Translations under genes and position numbers: made by a program | Notes under the pieces: model-generated | What the model was told of the DNA's origin: nothing | What the model saw: only the letters and a program-made list of their open reading frames with translations | Databases searched by the model: none | Source: GCA-020343675 sp964462945 | Lineage (GTDB): Bacteria > Planctomycetota > Phycisphaerae > Sedimentisphaerales > Anaerobacaceae | Reading direction: 5' to 3' | Assembly (NCBI GenBank): GCA_964462945.1 | Contig: CAYWZW010000012.1 | Coordinates: 27,825-91,824, forward strand | DNA length: 64,000 nucleotides | Shown: positions 42,683 to 50,893 of the stretch, piece by piece | How positions within the stretch are numbered: position 1 is the stretch's first letter | Layout of the letters: each line of letters opens with the position of its first letter

Positions 42683-44134
42683 CTACACATTGAATATCCC
42701 TGACTCACGAGCAGTTGCCCACTGCTCTCGCTCTCTGCCCAACGCATAATCCGCTTGTGCTCGCTCGCGAATCAGCGTTTCTGGTAGCCCAATCCACTTA
42801 AGCAGAATGAGCGAGAACATTGTTTGCAACTTCACTGTTGCCCAGTGAAGATCCATACCTTGAAGAACCCGACCCGAATCCATCGAATAGTGTGTCAAAT
42901 AGTTCCTTGTATCAACGACACCTCCGACAAACGCTTTGGCATCTTTGCAGAACAGCTTAGCGGTCTCTGGTTGAAGCGTTTCGACAAGTCGTCGCAGTCT
43001 CGTCCTCAGACTGTATTCATTTGCATACTCGAGCTTCCTGATAATAGCCGACCGAAGTTCTTTGTCAATGTCAGTTGGGATCGCGGATTCAATACGAGGT
43101 CGAGTTTCAGCATACTGTTTGGGATCGATGTATGTTTGTTGTTCGTCTGCTCGCGCGTAGACCTCCAAGACTTGTACCATCGGCAGAAATCGCGTCTCTA
43201 AGAATGCTCCAGGTTCGCGCAGTGACGAGAAAAACAGATTTACGGCATGTCGGATTGTGTCGCGTTTCGTCAGCCATACGGATAGAATATTGGAGAAGTA
43301 GTCTTCAACATCTGGGTAACGAAATAGGAAGTCGATTGGTCCGTAGTCTTCCTTCTGATCGATATTGTGGCGATTATAGTAGAGCAGCGAACCATTAGAA
43401 TCTTTGTCCGCGTATAACCATTCTCTTTCGGTCTGCATCAGCTTTCCGGCAAGCAACGTGAGCAGTTGTTGTAACACGCCGACAACGTCGGCGTACCACT
43501 GATGCGGCTGTGGTGCCGAAGGCTCAACAAAGACGTTAGACTGATGAACTATCTCATAGCGATTCATCGGAGGCATACTGCTCCCGCAAGTTGAAGACTT
43601 GATCTGCAGAAGATTGAACGGAGCGGGAAGTTCATATTCTCTTATTTTCGGTCTGACATATTGCGTGTTCCATCCGTCCGCTGTGTGGTCAGAGTGTTTA
43701 AAGGGAGAATCAGCCAACCATCCCTCTAAGTTGTGAAGCTGTATCCGGCACTTCGCATACCGTTGGTGTTGCAAGTTCTGTAAGTGCTTTCCAATGAGTA
43801 CGGCGTGAACACGTAGTGCGGAGGAGTTCATTTCGGCTGGTTTAGTTGACCAGAAATCTCGTTCTGAGGAACGCCATGAAGTATAGAACGCTTTGAATGC
43901 TGTGATTGGCTTGAGGGAGAAAGACTCGCCATGAATCACATCAACCTCTAGCTCTTCGGGTCTGTGGTCAAACGGCGTGTTGCCCTCGGTTTTGTGGAAC
44001 GCACCAAACAGGCGAAGCGTGAGATCGCCGGCGTCGTAGCGCAGTTCTCCTGCTACTCTGTCAGTTTTACCAGGGAGCCACCAATGGCCAGGCACAGTAA
44101 AAGAGTCGTATTGAGAATATTCTTTATCAGCCAT
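42683..44134 (-). CDS. ApeA-like HEPN protein (antiphage type)
   Basis: A 483-residue protein with the layout of ApeA-like proteins. The beta-rich N-terminal domain (about 10-270) begins TVPGHWWLPGKTDRVAGELR and has LTLRLFGAFHK. The C-terminal HEPN domain (about 290-460) carries R-N-Y-L-T-H at residues 410-415, the R-x4-H RNase motif of HEPN proteins, within VVDTRNYLTHYSMDSGR. ApeA proteins are known to give abortive-type phage defence, probably by RNA cleavage. The gene has no Gsp-like neighbours on this side and lies in a repeat-rich stretch, typical of a defence island. The ribosome site is weak (AGGA before the ATG). Confidence 0.75.
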   Translation of the reverse strand: MADKEYSQYDSFTVPGHWWLPGKTDRVAGELRYDAGDLTLRLFGAFHKTEGNTPFDHRPEELEVDVIHGESFSLKPITAFKAFYTSWRSSERDFWSTKPAEMNSSALRVHAVLIGKHLQNLQHQRYAKCRIQLHNLEGWLADSPFKHSDHTADGWNTQYVRPKIREYELPAPFNLLQIKSSTCGSSMPPMNRYEIVHQSNVFVEPSAPQPHQWYADVVGVLQQLLTLLAGKLMQTEREWLYADKDSNGSLLYYNRHNIDQKEDYGPIDFLFRYPDVEDYFSNILSVWLTKRDTIRHAVNLFFSSLREPGAFLETRFLPMVQVLEVYARADEQQTYIDPKQYAETRPRIESAIPTDIDKELRSAIIRKLEYANEYSLRTRLRRLVETLQPETAKLFCKDAKAFVGGVVDTRNYLTHYSMDSGRVLQGMDLHWATVKLQTMFSLILLKWIGLPETLIRERAQADYALGREREQWATARESGIFNV

Positions 44135-44254
44135 TCGTCCTGCCTATTTTTGTCATCGCATAGGGATTCAGCGTAGTTTGAATAATTGAATGCCCATCAC
44201 ATTTTCTTCACAAGACTCATTTACCGGCACAAAAAAGCCCAAGCGTTGCTTGCA

Positions 44255-44371
44255 TCTTTCATCGCTCGCTCAAGGTTGTTATTCCATATTATACCCGTTG
44301 TCGCAGACCACAACAAACGCAATTCGGCCCTTCTATTTATCAAGGCGTATCTCACCGGGTAAATGTGGATG
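44255..44371 (+). repeat. diverged long repeat, copy A
   Basis: This stretch shares an ordered series of blocks with 44715-44829: TCGC-TGCTCAAGGTTG, a CTA/TTA-TACCCGT-GTC block, ATTCGGCC-TTCTA, then GCG-AT-CTCACSGG. The copies have diverged and differ by small gaps. They flank the small gene at 44401-44619. Confidence 0.65.
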
Positions 44372-44400
44372 ACTTTCCATGGTTGTCTGCGAATGCTTCT

Positions 44401-44619
44401 TTATCTCTTTGAGCCGCCTATGCAATAGGCACAATTATCATAGCCGTCGGCGTGAGCTGTCTGGAGAGAATCGTATGGCTTTGCATGTCCAGCCCGGATT
44501 ATTTCATCGATTTGGCACTGTTTTTCTTCTTTGTCGAGGTCATGGACCTCCTTTTTGCTTGGGTTCGTATTCGCACAATACTTTGCGCCATAAAGTGGAT
44601 GTCCTTGTCGTCGTGCCAT
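44401..44619 (-). CDS. small Cys-containing conserved-looking protein
   Basis: A 72-residue protein beginning MARRQGHPLYGAKYCAN. AAAGGA precedes the ATG at 44619; an upstream ATG at 44700 lacks one. Landmarks are VHDLDKEEKQCQIDEIIRAG and a C-terminal YDNCAYCIGGSKR. The single CxxC plus two further Cys could bind a metal. I do not recognise a named family. It sits between two copies of a diverged repeat, so it may be the cargo of a small mobile or duplicated unit. Confidence 0.6.
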   Translation of the reverse strand: MARRQGHPLYGAKYCANTNPSKKEVHDLDKEEKQCQIDEIIRAGHAKPYDSLQTAHADGYDNCAYCIGGSKR

Positions 44620-44714
44620 TTTAGAATTCCTTTCAATAAGTGTCCGTAAAATGTCCGCTTTGTTTTTTCCGGAAAACCTATCCACACGGTGAAAACTCAC
44701 GTCTTTACTTCCGC

Positions 44715-44829
44715 CTTTTATCGCTTGCTCAAGGTTGCTCTTTCTATTCTACCCGTCGTCCAGCCCTGAGCAAACATATTCGGCCTTTCTACTTTATAGA
44801 GCGATTCTCACGGGATTCACCCGGTGAGA
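44715..44829 (+). repeat. diverged long repeat, copy B
   Basis: Second copy of the repeat at 44255-44371, in the same orientation, about 460 bases away and on the other side of the small gene. Confidence 0.65.
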
Positions 44830-44940
44830 TAACTTATGCCATTCCAAATCTATATTAGAGGCGTATCTCACCGGATTCACCCCGTGAGATAACTTGCGCC
44901 CTATATAAGAAGCGTATCTCACGGGCTAAATGTAGATGCT
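44801..44940. repeat. palindromic repeat units (GCG-ATCTCAC...GTGAGATAACTT)
   Basis: Two full 40-base units at 44801-44840 and 44861-44900 have the form GCGTATCTCACCGG-ATTCA-CCCGTGAGATAACTT and can each fold into a hairpin of about 10 base pairs. A partial unit at 44912-44940 keeps the left arm and then runs into CTAAATGTAGATG. The same partial form occurs at 44345-44371. Units start 60 and 51 bases apart. Confidence 0.75.
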
Positions 44941-45161
44941 TTTTTTGAAGTTTTTTGAAGAATTTTTGTCTTTTTTCGTATGTCATTGTCAGAAAACAAC
45001 TTACGAAGCAAGAAATTGGCATTGGTGGGGCGAGCCGCCACCCTACAAGGCTGTTAATGTAGGAAAGATATACGGACTATGCCGGACCTGTGCCGGCCAG
45101 GAGCATTATCTATCCCGCATCTTTTACCAGGAATTTAAGATTCCTTCGTATCTTCGTGGCC

Positions 45162-45181
45162 CCTTCGACTGTGCTCAGGAC
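45162..45181 (-). repeat. dispersed 20-base repeat, copy 3 (inverted)
   Basis: Read on the minus strand it is GTCCTGAGCACAGTCGAAGG, one base different from the copy at 41455. Confidence 0.65.
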
Positions 45182-45436
45182 AGGCTTCGTGGTGAGATAA
45201 TTCAAGAATCCGCGTAATCAGCGAAATCCGCGGTTAAATTCTGACAGGATAACAGGATAACAAGCGTTTATTCGTAATACTATCTTTCAAAACGTTGTTT
45301 TTTATGCTCGATTTTCGTTTTGACCGTTTGTAACTTCTGTATATGCAGCATGTTACGAAGCTTTTCCGTCAGACGAACTTTTTGGTTGCGGCCGAGGGCA
45401 AAGCCCGAGGCCGCGCCAAGTTAATTCGTGGTTAAT

Positions 45437-46822
45437 CTAAAGCTCCAAAGTCGATTTGCCTTTGGGCAGGTCGAAGCAGACCATCAGGTCCTTGCCGTCG
45501 TGATGCCATGAGCCGCTTTGTAGTTGAAGCGGGGCGGTCACACGGCGTAGCTCGACGGGCGTTCCGCCTGCCGTCAGTTTCGGCGCGTTGGCGGCCGTGC
45601 CTGCCACGCGAACAGTAAAACGCGTCGTGGCGAATGGGGCGTTGAATGTGACCTGCCGGCCTTGTTGCTCGATTCGCGTCAGCTCTTTGGCGGCCCAATA
45701 GCGGGCGATCTCGCACTGTTTCATCCAGAGCAGGTTGTCGTACCGGGCGTGCAGCCGCCTGACGACCTCCTTGAAGATATTGAAGCCGACTTCCTGGCCG
45801 TTGAAATAGACGCCGGGCCAGTGGCAGACGAGGATTGCCGGCTCGCCCTTGTCGATGACCTCCGGCAGCCGGCCGCCCTTGAGGTCCTCGGTGATATGCT
45901 TATCGACCGAGCCGGGGACCAGCCCGTCCCAGCCGCCGAACCAGTCGCCCGTGCAGCCGATGATCGAGACAACGCACTTGGGGTCGTCGCCGTCGAGGCC
46001 GGAGGCGTACTGAACAAGCGGGGCGACGCTGTGCTCGTCGGTGAACAGGTCGCGGAAATAGTGCGGAATCTCGGCCTTGAACACGTCGCGGCACGACTGA
46101 AGCGTGGCCTTGGCGAGATTCTCGCGGTTCTGGCTGCCGAAGCCGCCGGGCGTCGTGATGCCTTCACATTCGAGGCCGACGTTCTTGAGGATTCGCAGGG
46201 CGTAGGCCATGTAGTCGGTCAGCTCATCGGCGGACTTGTCCTGGCTCCAGCCGTCATTTTCTATATAGTAGCCGGTCCGCTCCGGATGGGGCCGACCGGT
46301 CTTGGTGTCGATCACCCACGTGTGGCTGATCATCTCCGGATGGATGTCCCAGTCGGGCATCATCAGCTCGCGGACAAGCTTGAGGCTGTCATCCAGCTCC
46401 TGCTGCGACCAGCCAGGAAGGCAACGATCCAGCCAACCCACACAAGCCGGATAGGGGACGATAGTGTACTTGCCCTTGACGCCATGCTCGTGGCACCACT
46501 CGCCGAACTTGCGGACGAAGGAATCAGGTATCTCACGCGGCAGGCTGCGCCAGTCCTGCTTGTACCTGTCCGGCCAAGCCGTAGCAAAGTGCGGGATACC
46601 GAAGTGGGCCATGTTCACCAGGCAGGTCGAATCGTCGATAATCAGGCTGACCGGCACGCGGTTCTGCGGGTTGAGCACCGCGACGCCGCCGGCCTGCTTC
46701 GGCCGCTGGCCTTTATCCTGGGCTTTGAGCAGCGTGCTGTTCAGGGCCGAGCCGGCGCCTATCGCGGCCATTGCCGTCAGCTTCATAAGATCACGCCGAT
46801 TTATTCCTTTTTGCTTTTGCAT
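45437..46822 (-). CDS. Tat-exported polysaccharide-deacetylase-like protein
   Basis: A 461-residue protein with a Tat-type signal (INRRDLMKLTAMAAIGAG). The body looks like a NodB-type deacetylase barrel: PVSLIIDDSTCLVNM near the N-terminus carries the paired Asp, and DIHPEMISHTW offers metal-binding His residues. A later HWPGVYFNG and a C-terminal beta domain (about 395-461) complete it. Metal-dependent deacetylases of this fold act on glycans. The match is by motif only; the family is divergent and the substrate unknown. It is divergent from the PerR-type regulator. Confidence 0.6.
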   Translation of the reverse strand: MQKQKGINRRDLMKLTAMAAIGAGSALNSTLLKAQDKGQRPKQAGGVAVLNPQNRVPVSLIIDDSTCLVNMAHFGIPHFATAWPDRYKQDWRSLPREIPDSFVRKFGEWCHEHGVKGKYTIVPYPACVGWLDRCLPGWSQQELDDSLKLVRELMMPDWDIHPEMISHTWVIDTKTGRPHPERTGYYIENDGWSQDKSADELTDYMAYALRILKNVGLECEGITTPGGFGSQNRENLAKATLQSCRDVFKAEIPHYFRDLFTDEHSVAPLVQYASGLDGDDPKCVVSIIGCTGDWFGGWDGLVPGSVDKHITEDLKGGRLPEVIDKGEPAILVCHWPGVYFNGQEVGFNIFKEVVRRLHARYDNLLWMKQCEIARYWAAKELTRIEQQGRQVTFNAPFATTRFTVRVAGTAANAPKLTAGGTPVELRRVTAPLQLQSGSWHHDGKDLMVCFDLPKGKSTLEL

Positions 46823-47069
46823 ACTTTGTCCTCCCGTAAATTTAAGAGCGATAGACCATTTTTGACAAGCGCCGCACGGACTTCTTCGCTGCCGGCTTGG
46901 CAGTCATTCTCAGAAGATTCTCCACTTTGACGCTGTCCGATCACAGGACCGATTCCAGATCGTCCAAGTTTACTCGCTTTGCCGCGGTCCCGCAACCTTC
47001 AAGGCAAGATTTTGCTCCTGACGCAGAACAAATCTCGCAAATAGGAGTAGCTACTATATAACATTCGAT

Positions 47070-47564
47070 ATGAAAAAGAATAGCAGAACATTGAGCAACA
47101 GCGAGCTTGATAATAAGACCGATTGGTTCATCGGTCGATGCCGGGCCGTCGGCCTGAAGGTCACGCCCCAGCGGATCGCCATATACAGAGAATTGATCGG
47201 TGCAAGCGAACATCCGTCCGCAGAGATGCTGCATAAAAAGGTGAAGGGGGTATTTGCGGGCATTTCACTGGATACCGTGAACAGGACGCTAATGACACTC
47301 AATGAGATCGGCGCGGCTTCAATCGTGGAAGGTTCGGGCGACGCCAAGCGTTTTGACGGCGGATCTGGGAAGCACCAGCATTTCAGGTGCGTCGAATGCA
47401 AAACGATTGTGGATTTCCACCATAAGGCATTTGATAATATCAAGGTACCTGCAAGTATCGGCAAGAGGTTCACCGTGCTGAGGAAGACTGTTTATCTTGA
47501 GGGAATATGCGATTTGTGCAAGGCCGCGCGATCTGGTTCGCAGCGCAGCGGATCGACCTGTTAG
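47070..47564 (+). CDS. Fur-family regulator, PerR type
   Basis: A 164-residue regulator. The winged-helix DNA-binding part is at about 18-85 (KVTPQRIAIYRELIGASEHP, SLDTVNRTLMTLNEIG). The regulatory-metal ligands of PerR have counterparts at His48, Asp96 (KRFDGG), His102 and His104 (KHQHF) and Asp115 (IVDF). Asp rather than Glu at the last position is the mark of peroxide-sensing PerR. The structural zinc site is C107-x2-C110 and C147-x2-C150. It heads a run of oxidative-stress genes on the same strand, so it is most likely their repressor. The ATG has no well-placed ribosome site. Confidence 0.85.
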   Translation: MKKNSRTLSNSELDNKTDWFIGRCRAVGLKVTPQRIAIYRELIGASEHPSAEMLHKKVKGVFAGISLDTVNRTLMTLNEIGAASIVEGSGDAKRFDGGSGKHQHFRCVECKTIVDFHHKAFDNIKVPASIGKRFTVLRKTVYLEGICDLCKAARSGSQRSGSTC

Positions 47565-47612
47565 TTTTGTGGCGCAGAACCCGTAATTTTACCAGTGGCG
47601 TGGGCCGTGCAA

Positions 47613-47628
47613 TTGTTCATAATTACAA
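47613..47628. promoter_or_regulatory. imperfect inverted repeat, possible PerR operator
   Basis: TTGTTCATAATTACAA has TTGT/ACAA ends and an AT-rich centre, 56 bases before the rubrerythrin start. Ten of 16 positions are symmetrical. It is proposed only because the preceding gene encodes a PerR-type regulator. Confidence 0.3.
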
Positions 47629-47683
47629 GGATATGCACGATTTGTTGCGATTCCCCTTGAATGATTGAGAAAGTGAGGAAAAA

Positions 47684-48256
47684 ATGGAATTAAGAGGAAG
47701 TCAGACTGAAAAGAATCTGTTGGTGGGGTTCGCGGGTGAATCCCAGGCGAGGAACCGGTACAGCTATTTCGCCAGCCAGGCCCGGAAAGAAGGGTACGAG
47801 CAGATAGCGGCAATTTTCGAAGAGACCGCCAACCAGGAGAAGGAGCACGCCAAGCGGGAGTTCAAGTTTCTCCAGGGGGGCGAGGTGGAAATCAGCGCGG
47901 CCTTCCCCGCCGGCGTGATCGGCAGCACCGTGGAAAACCTCAAGGCGGCCGCCGCCGGCGAGCATTACGAAACGACCGAGATGTACCCAGGGTTTGCCAA
48001 GGTAGCCGAAGAGGAAGGATTCGACGAGATAGCCAAGGTCTTCAGAAGTATCGCGGTGGCGGAAAAACGCCACGAAGAAAGATACGTCGCACTGGCTAAG
48101 AACATCACCGACGGAGTCGTCTTCAAAAGCGAAAAGCCAGCGCGATGGGTCTGCAGAAATTGCGGCTACGTGCACAAAGGCACCGAGCCCCCCAAGGTAT
48201 GCCCGGCGTGCGCGCACCCACAGGCGCACTTTGAGCTGGAAGCAAAAAACTACTAA
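47684..48256 (+). CDS. rbr: rubrerythrin
   Basis: A 190-residue rubrerythrin that reduces hydrogen peroxide with electrons from rubredoxin-type donors. The ferritin-like diiron domain spans about 1-145 (GESQARNRYSYFASQARKEG, FEETANQEKEHAKREFKFL, RSIAVAEKRHEERYVAL). The C-terminal rubredoxin domain has C-x2-C pairs in WVCRNCGYVHKG and KVCPACAHP. Length matches classical rubrerythrins. GAGGAA precedes the start, and it is 119 bases after the regulator. Confidence 0.95.
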   Translation: MELRGSQTEKNLLVGFAGESQARNRYSYFASQARKEGYEQIAAIFEETANQEKEHAKREFKFLQGGEVEISAAFPAGVIGSTVENLKAAAAGEHYETTEMYPGFAKVAEEEGFDEIAKVFRSIAVAEKRHEERYVALAKNITDGVVFKSEKPARWVCRNCGYVHKGTEPPKVCPACAHPQAHFELEAKNY

Positions 48257-48276
48257 TCGAAGGAAAGGCAAGAACC

Positions 48277-48756
48277 ATGACCAACAGAATAAACAGGAAA
48301 CTGATAGCGGGCGCCGTCGCGGTCGCGGCGGTTGTCCTGGGCTCTCTGGCGTATTCGCACTGTCAGATCCCGTGCGGGATATACGACGATGAGGCCCGGT
48401 TCGGTGCAATAGCCGAGCACATTACGACAATCGAAAAATCCATGAAGGAAATCGAGAGGCTCTCGGCTGAGGCTAAACCGAATATGAACCAGATCGTCCG
48501 GTGGGTGAGCAACAAGGACCAGCACGCCGATGAGCTCAGCGAGATAGTCACCTATTATTTCATGGCCCAGCGGGTGAAGCTGCCGGCAGAGGGTGACACG
48601 AACGCCTACAATGACTACGTCAAGAAGCTGACCCTGCTGCACCGGATGCTTGTCCATGCGATGCAGAGCAAACAAACCACAGACCTGGCCAATGTTGAGA
48701 AACTGAGATCCTCGCTGGACGAATTTCACAAAGTGTATTCCGGTAAAGCCGGCTGA
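48277..48756 (+). CDS. sodN: nickel superoxide dismutase with N-terminal signal peptide
   Basis: A 159-residue precursor. Residues 28-36 read HCQIPCGIY, the nickel-hook sequence H-C-x2-P-C-G-x-Y that binds nickel through the N-terminal amine, His1, Cys2 and Cys6 of the mature enzyme. It is preceded by a typical signal peptide (positively charged start, AGAVAVAAVVLGSLAYS) with an A-x-S cleavage site exactly before His28. The remaining helical part (AEHITTIEKSMKEIERL, HADELSEIVTYYFMAQRVK) fits the four-helix fold. Classical NiSODs need a SodX protease to expose His1; none is visible here. It lies 20 bases after rubrerythrin. Confidence 0.9.
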   Translation: MTNRINRKLIAGAVAVAAVVLGSLAYSHCQIPCGIYDDEARFGAIAEHITTIEKSMKEIERLSAEAKPNMNQIVRWVSNKDQHADELSEIVTYYFMAQRVKLPAEGDTNAYNDYVKKLTLLHRMLVHAMQSKQTTDLANVEKLRSSLDEFHKVYSGKAG

Positions 48757-48789
48757 ACACCAGAGGCATCAACAGAAACGAGGTACATT

Positions 48790-49308
48790 ATGGCAGATAC
48801 GAAAAACACCATCACATTCAAGGGAAATCCGCTGACTCTGATGGGCAACCCGCCCAGGGTCGGTCAGCCTGCACCGGATTTTGAAGTGCTCGGCAACGAC
48901 ATGTCGGCGGTAAAGCTCTCGGCTCTCAAAGGCAAAACGCTCGTTATCTGCTCGGTCCCGTCTCTGGACACGCCCGTTTGCGATACTGAGGTGCGCAAGT
49001 TTAACCAGGAGGCGACGTCTCTCGGGGATGATGTGGCCGTGCTGGCGATCAGCATGGATTTGCCGTTCGCCCAGAAGCGGTGGTGCGGTGCGGCCGGTGT
49101 GAAGAACGTGCAGACGCTTTCCGATCACCGGGACGCAAAATTCGGCAATGCCTATGGCGTGCTGATCAAAGAGCTGCGGCTTCTGGCTCGCGCCGTATTT
49201 GTTGTGGACAAGAAGGGCGTGATTCGTTACAAGGAGATTGTGGGCGAGCTGTCGAGCGAGCCTGATTACGAAGCAGCATTGAAAGCGATAAGAGAGACCG
49301 GAAAATGA
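48790..49308 (+). CDS. tpx: thiol peroxidase
   Basis: A 172-residue peroxiredoxin of the Tpx group, reducing peroxides with thioredoxin-type donors. The peroxidatic Cys lies in SVPSLDTPVCDTEVRKF and the resolving Cys in FAQKRWCGAAG. The ARAVFVVDKKGVIRYKEIV segment is typical. There is no signal peptide. The stop overlaps the next start as ATGA, so it is translationally coupled to the flavodiiron protein. Confidence 0.93.
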   Translation: MADTKNTITFKGNPLTLMGNPPRVGQPAPDFEVLGNDMSAVKLSALKGKTLVICSVPSLDTPVCDTEVRKFNQEATSLGDDVAVLAISMDLPFAQKRWCGAAGVKNVQTLSDHRDAKFGNAYGVLIKELRLLARAVFVVDKKGVIRYKEIVGELSSEPDYEAALKAIRETGK

Positions 49309-50486
49309 GGCAGTTAAGGCCAGGCATCTATTCAGTCGGGGCAATTGACTGGGACGCAAGACTGTTCGACAGGCTGATTCCACTGCCGGACGGCACGAGC
49401 TACAATTCGTACGTGGTACGTGGAAGTCAAAAGACCGCGTTGCTTGATACGGTCGATCCCGCCAAAACGGATGTCCTGTTGAGCAATCTCGTGCATGTCG
49501 GCGCCGACAAGATCGACTATGTCGTCGCGCATCATGCGGAACAGGACCATTCGGGGTCTCTGCCGGATGTCCTGCTCATCTATCCGGACGCCAAAGTGGT
49601 GACCAATCCCAAGTGCAAACAGATGTTGATGGATTTGCTCGACATAGCGGATGAAAAATTCATCACGGTTGAGGATGGACAGGAACTTTCGTTAGGCGAC
49701 AAGACGCTGCGGTTCGTCTATACGCCCTGGGTCCACTGGCCGGAGACAATGAGCACGTATCTTCCGGAAGACAGAATACTGTTTTCCTGCGATTTCTTCG
49801 GGGCGCATCTTGCCACGAGCAGTCCGTTCGTTGACAATGAGGCTGCCGCCTATGAATCGGCAAAGCGGTATTATGCTGAGATTATGATGCCGTTCAGGAA
49901 GCAGATCAACGCCAACCTCGCCAAGATCGGCAAATTGGACATAGAGATCATTGCTCCGAGTCACGGGCCTGCGTACGACAAGCCCGGGTTTATCGTCGAT
50001 GCTTACAAGGACTGGGCTTCCGACGCCGTCAAGAATGAAGTTGTTGTGGCCTATGTTTCAATGCACGGCAGCACGGCTAAGATGGTGTCATATTTTGTCG
50101 AGGCTCTGATTGAAAAAGGCATTCGAGTAAAACAGTTCGAGCTTGCAACGGTCGATATCGGCAAGCTTGCGATGGCAATGGTCGATGCAGCGACCGTCGT
50201 CCTTGGCTCGCCTACAGTTCTGACCGGGCCGCATCCGTGTGCAGCGTACGCCGCCTTCCTGGCCAACGCCCTGAGGGCCAAGACCAGATTTGCTTCAATC
50301 ATAGGCTCCTACGGCTGGGCCGGCAAAACGGTTGAGCAGTTGACGGGGATGATGCCGAATCTCAAAGTTGAGATTCTTGAGCCGGTGCTGGCAAAAGGCG
50401 AGCCTAAAGAGGCTGATTTCGTCGCTCTTGACAAGCTCGCTGACGAAATCCTGGCCAAACACAAAGAAGCCGGGATCGTGAATTAG
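49305..50486 (+). CDS. fprA: flavodiiron protein (FprA/rubredoxin:oxygen oxidoreductase)
   Basis: A 393-residue A-type flavoprotein that reduces oxygen to water (or nitric oxide) using reduced rubredoxin. The metallo-beta-lactamase-like part (about 1-250) carries the diiron ligands in HHAEQDHSGS, PWVHWPETM and SHGPAYDKPG. The flavodoxin domain (about 250-393) binds FMN (VVVAYVSMHGSTAKMVSYF, SIIGSYGWAGKTV). The rubredoxin donor could be the flavin reductase-rubredoxin protein encoded at 52055. It overlaps tpx by 4 bases. Confidence 0.93.
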   Translation: MRQLRPGIYSVGAIDWDARLFDRLIPLPDGTSYNSYVVRGSQKTALLDTVDPAKTDVLLSNLVHVGADKIDYVVAHHAEQDHSGSLPDVLLIYPDAKVVTNPKCKQMLMDLLDIADEKFITVEDGQELSLGDKTLRFVYTPWVHWPETMSTYLPEDRILFSCDFFGAHLATSSPFVDNEAAAYESAKRYYAEIMMPFRKQINANLAKIGKLDIEIIAPSHGPAYDKPGFIVDAYKDWASDAVKNEVVVAYVSMHGSTAKMVSYFVEALIEKGIRVKQFELATVDIGKLAMAMVDAATVVLGSPTVLTGPHPCAAYAAFLANALRAKTRFASIIGSYGWAGKTVEQLTGMMPNLKVEILEPVLAKGEPKEADFVALDKLADEILAKHKEAGIVN

Positions 50487-50515
50487 AACCCAGGGATTAC
50501 GAAAGGGATTGAGTC

Positions 50516-50890
50516 ATGGCTGAAAAACTTCAAATTTACAAATGCGCAGTATGCGGCAACATTGTCGAGGTGCTCCACGGAGGTATCGGTGAGCTGGTTT
50601 GTTGCGGCGAGCCGATGGACCTTCTTGCTGAAAAAACGGCTGATGCCGCCAAGGAAAAGCACGTTCCGGTGATCGAAAAGATCGACGGCGGCTACAAAGT
50701 AAAGGTCGGCTCTGTTCCGCATCCTATGCAGAAAGAGCATTTCATCGAATGGATTGAGCTGCTGGCCGACGGCAGGGCGTACAGACAATTCCTGGAGCCG
50801 GGCATGGCGCCGGAGGCGACTTTCAATGTGGAAGCCTGTTCTGTCAGCGCAAGAGAGCACTGTAATATTCACGGGCTGTGGAAGGGATAG
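50516..50890 (+). CDS. dfx: desulfoferrodoxin (superoxide reductase)
   Basis: A 124-residue two-iron superoxide reductase. The N-terminal desulforedoxin centre is built from C-x2-C in YKCAVCGNI and the adjacent Cys pair in ELVCCGEPM. The catalytic centre has the His ligands of GSVPHPMQKEHFIEWIEL and the Cys/His pair in REHCNIHGLW. It reduces superoxide to peroxide, complementary to the exported NiSOD because it lacks a signal peptide and acts in the cytoplasm. Confidence 0.95.
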   Translation: MAEKLQIYKCAVCGNIVEVLHGGIGELVCCGEPMDLLAEKTADAAKEKHVPVIEKIDGGYKVKVGSVPHPMQKEHFIEWIELLADGRAYRQFLEPGMAPEATFNVEACSVSAREHCNIHGLWKG

Positions 50891-50893
50891 ACA

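Larger units (their letters stand above)
44620..45436. other. 817-base repeat-rich intergenic region
   Basis: It contains copy B of the long repeat, two full palindromic units, one partial unit, an inverted copy of the 20-base dispersed repeat, and a short AGGATAAC tandem at about 45246-45260. No gene is supported. Confidence 0.6.
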
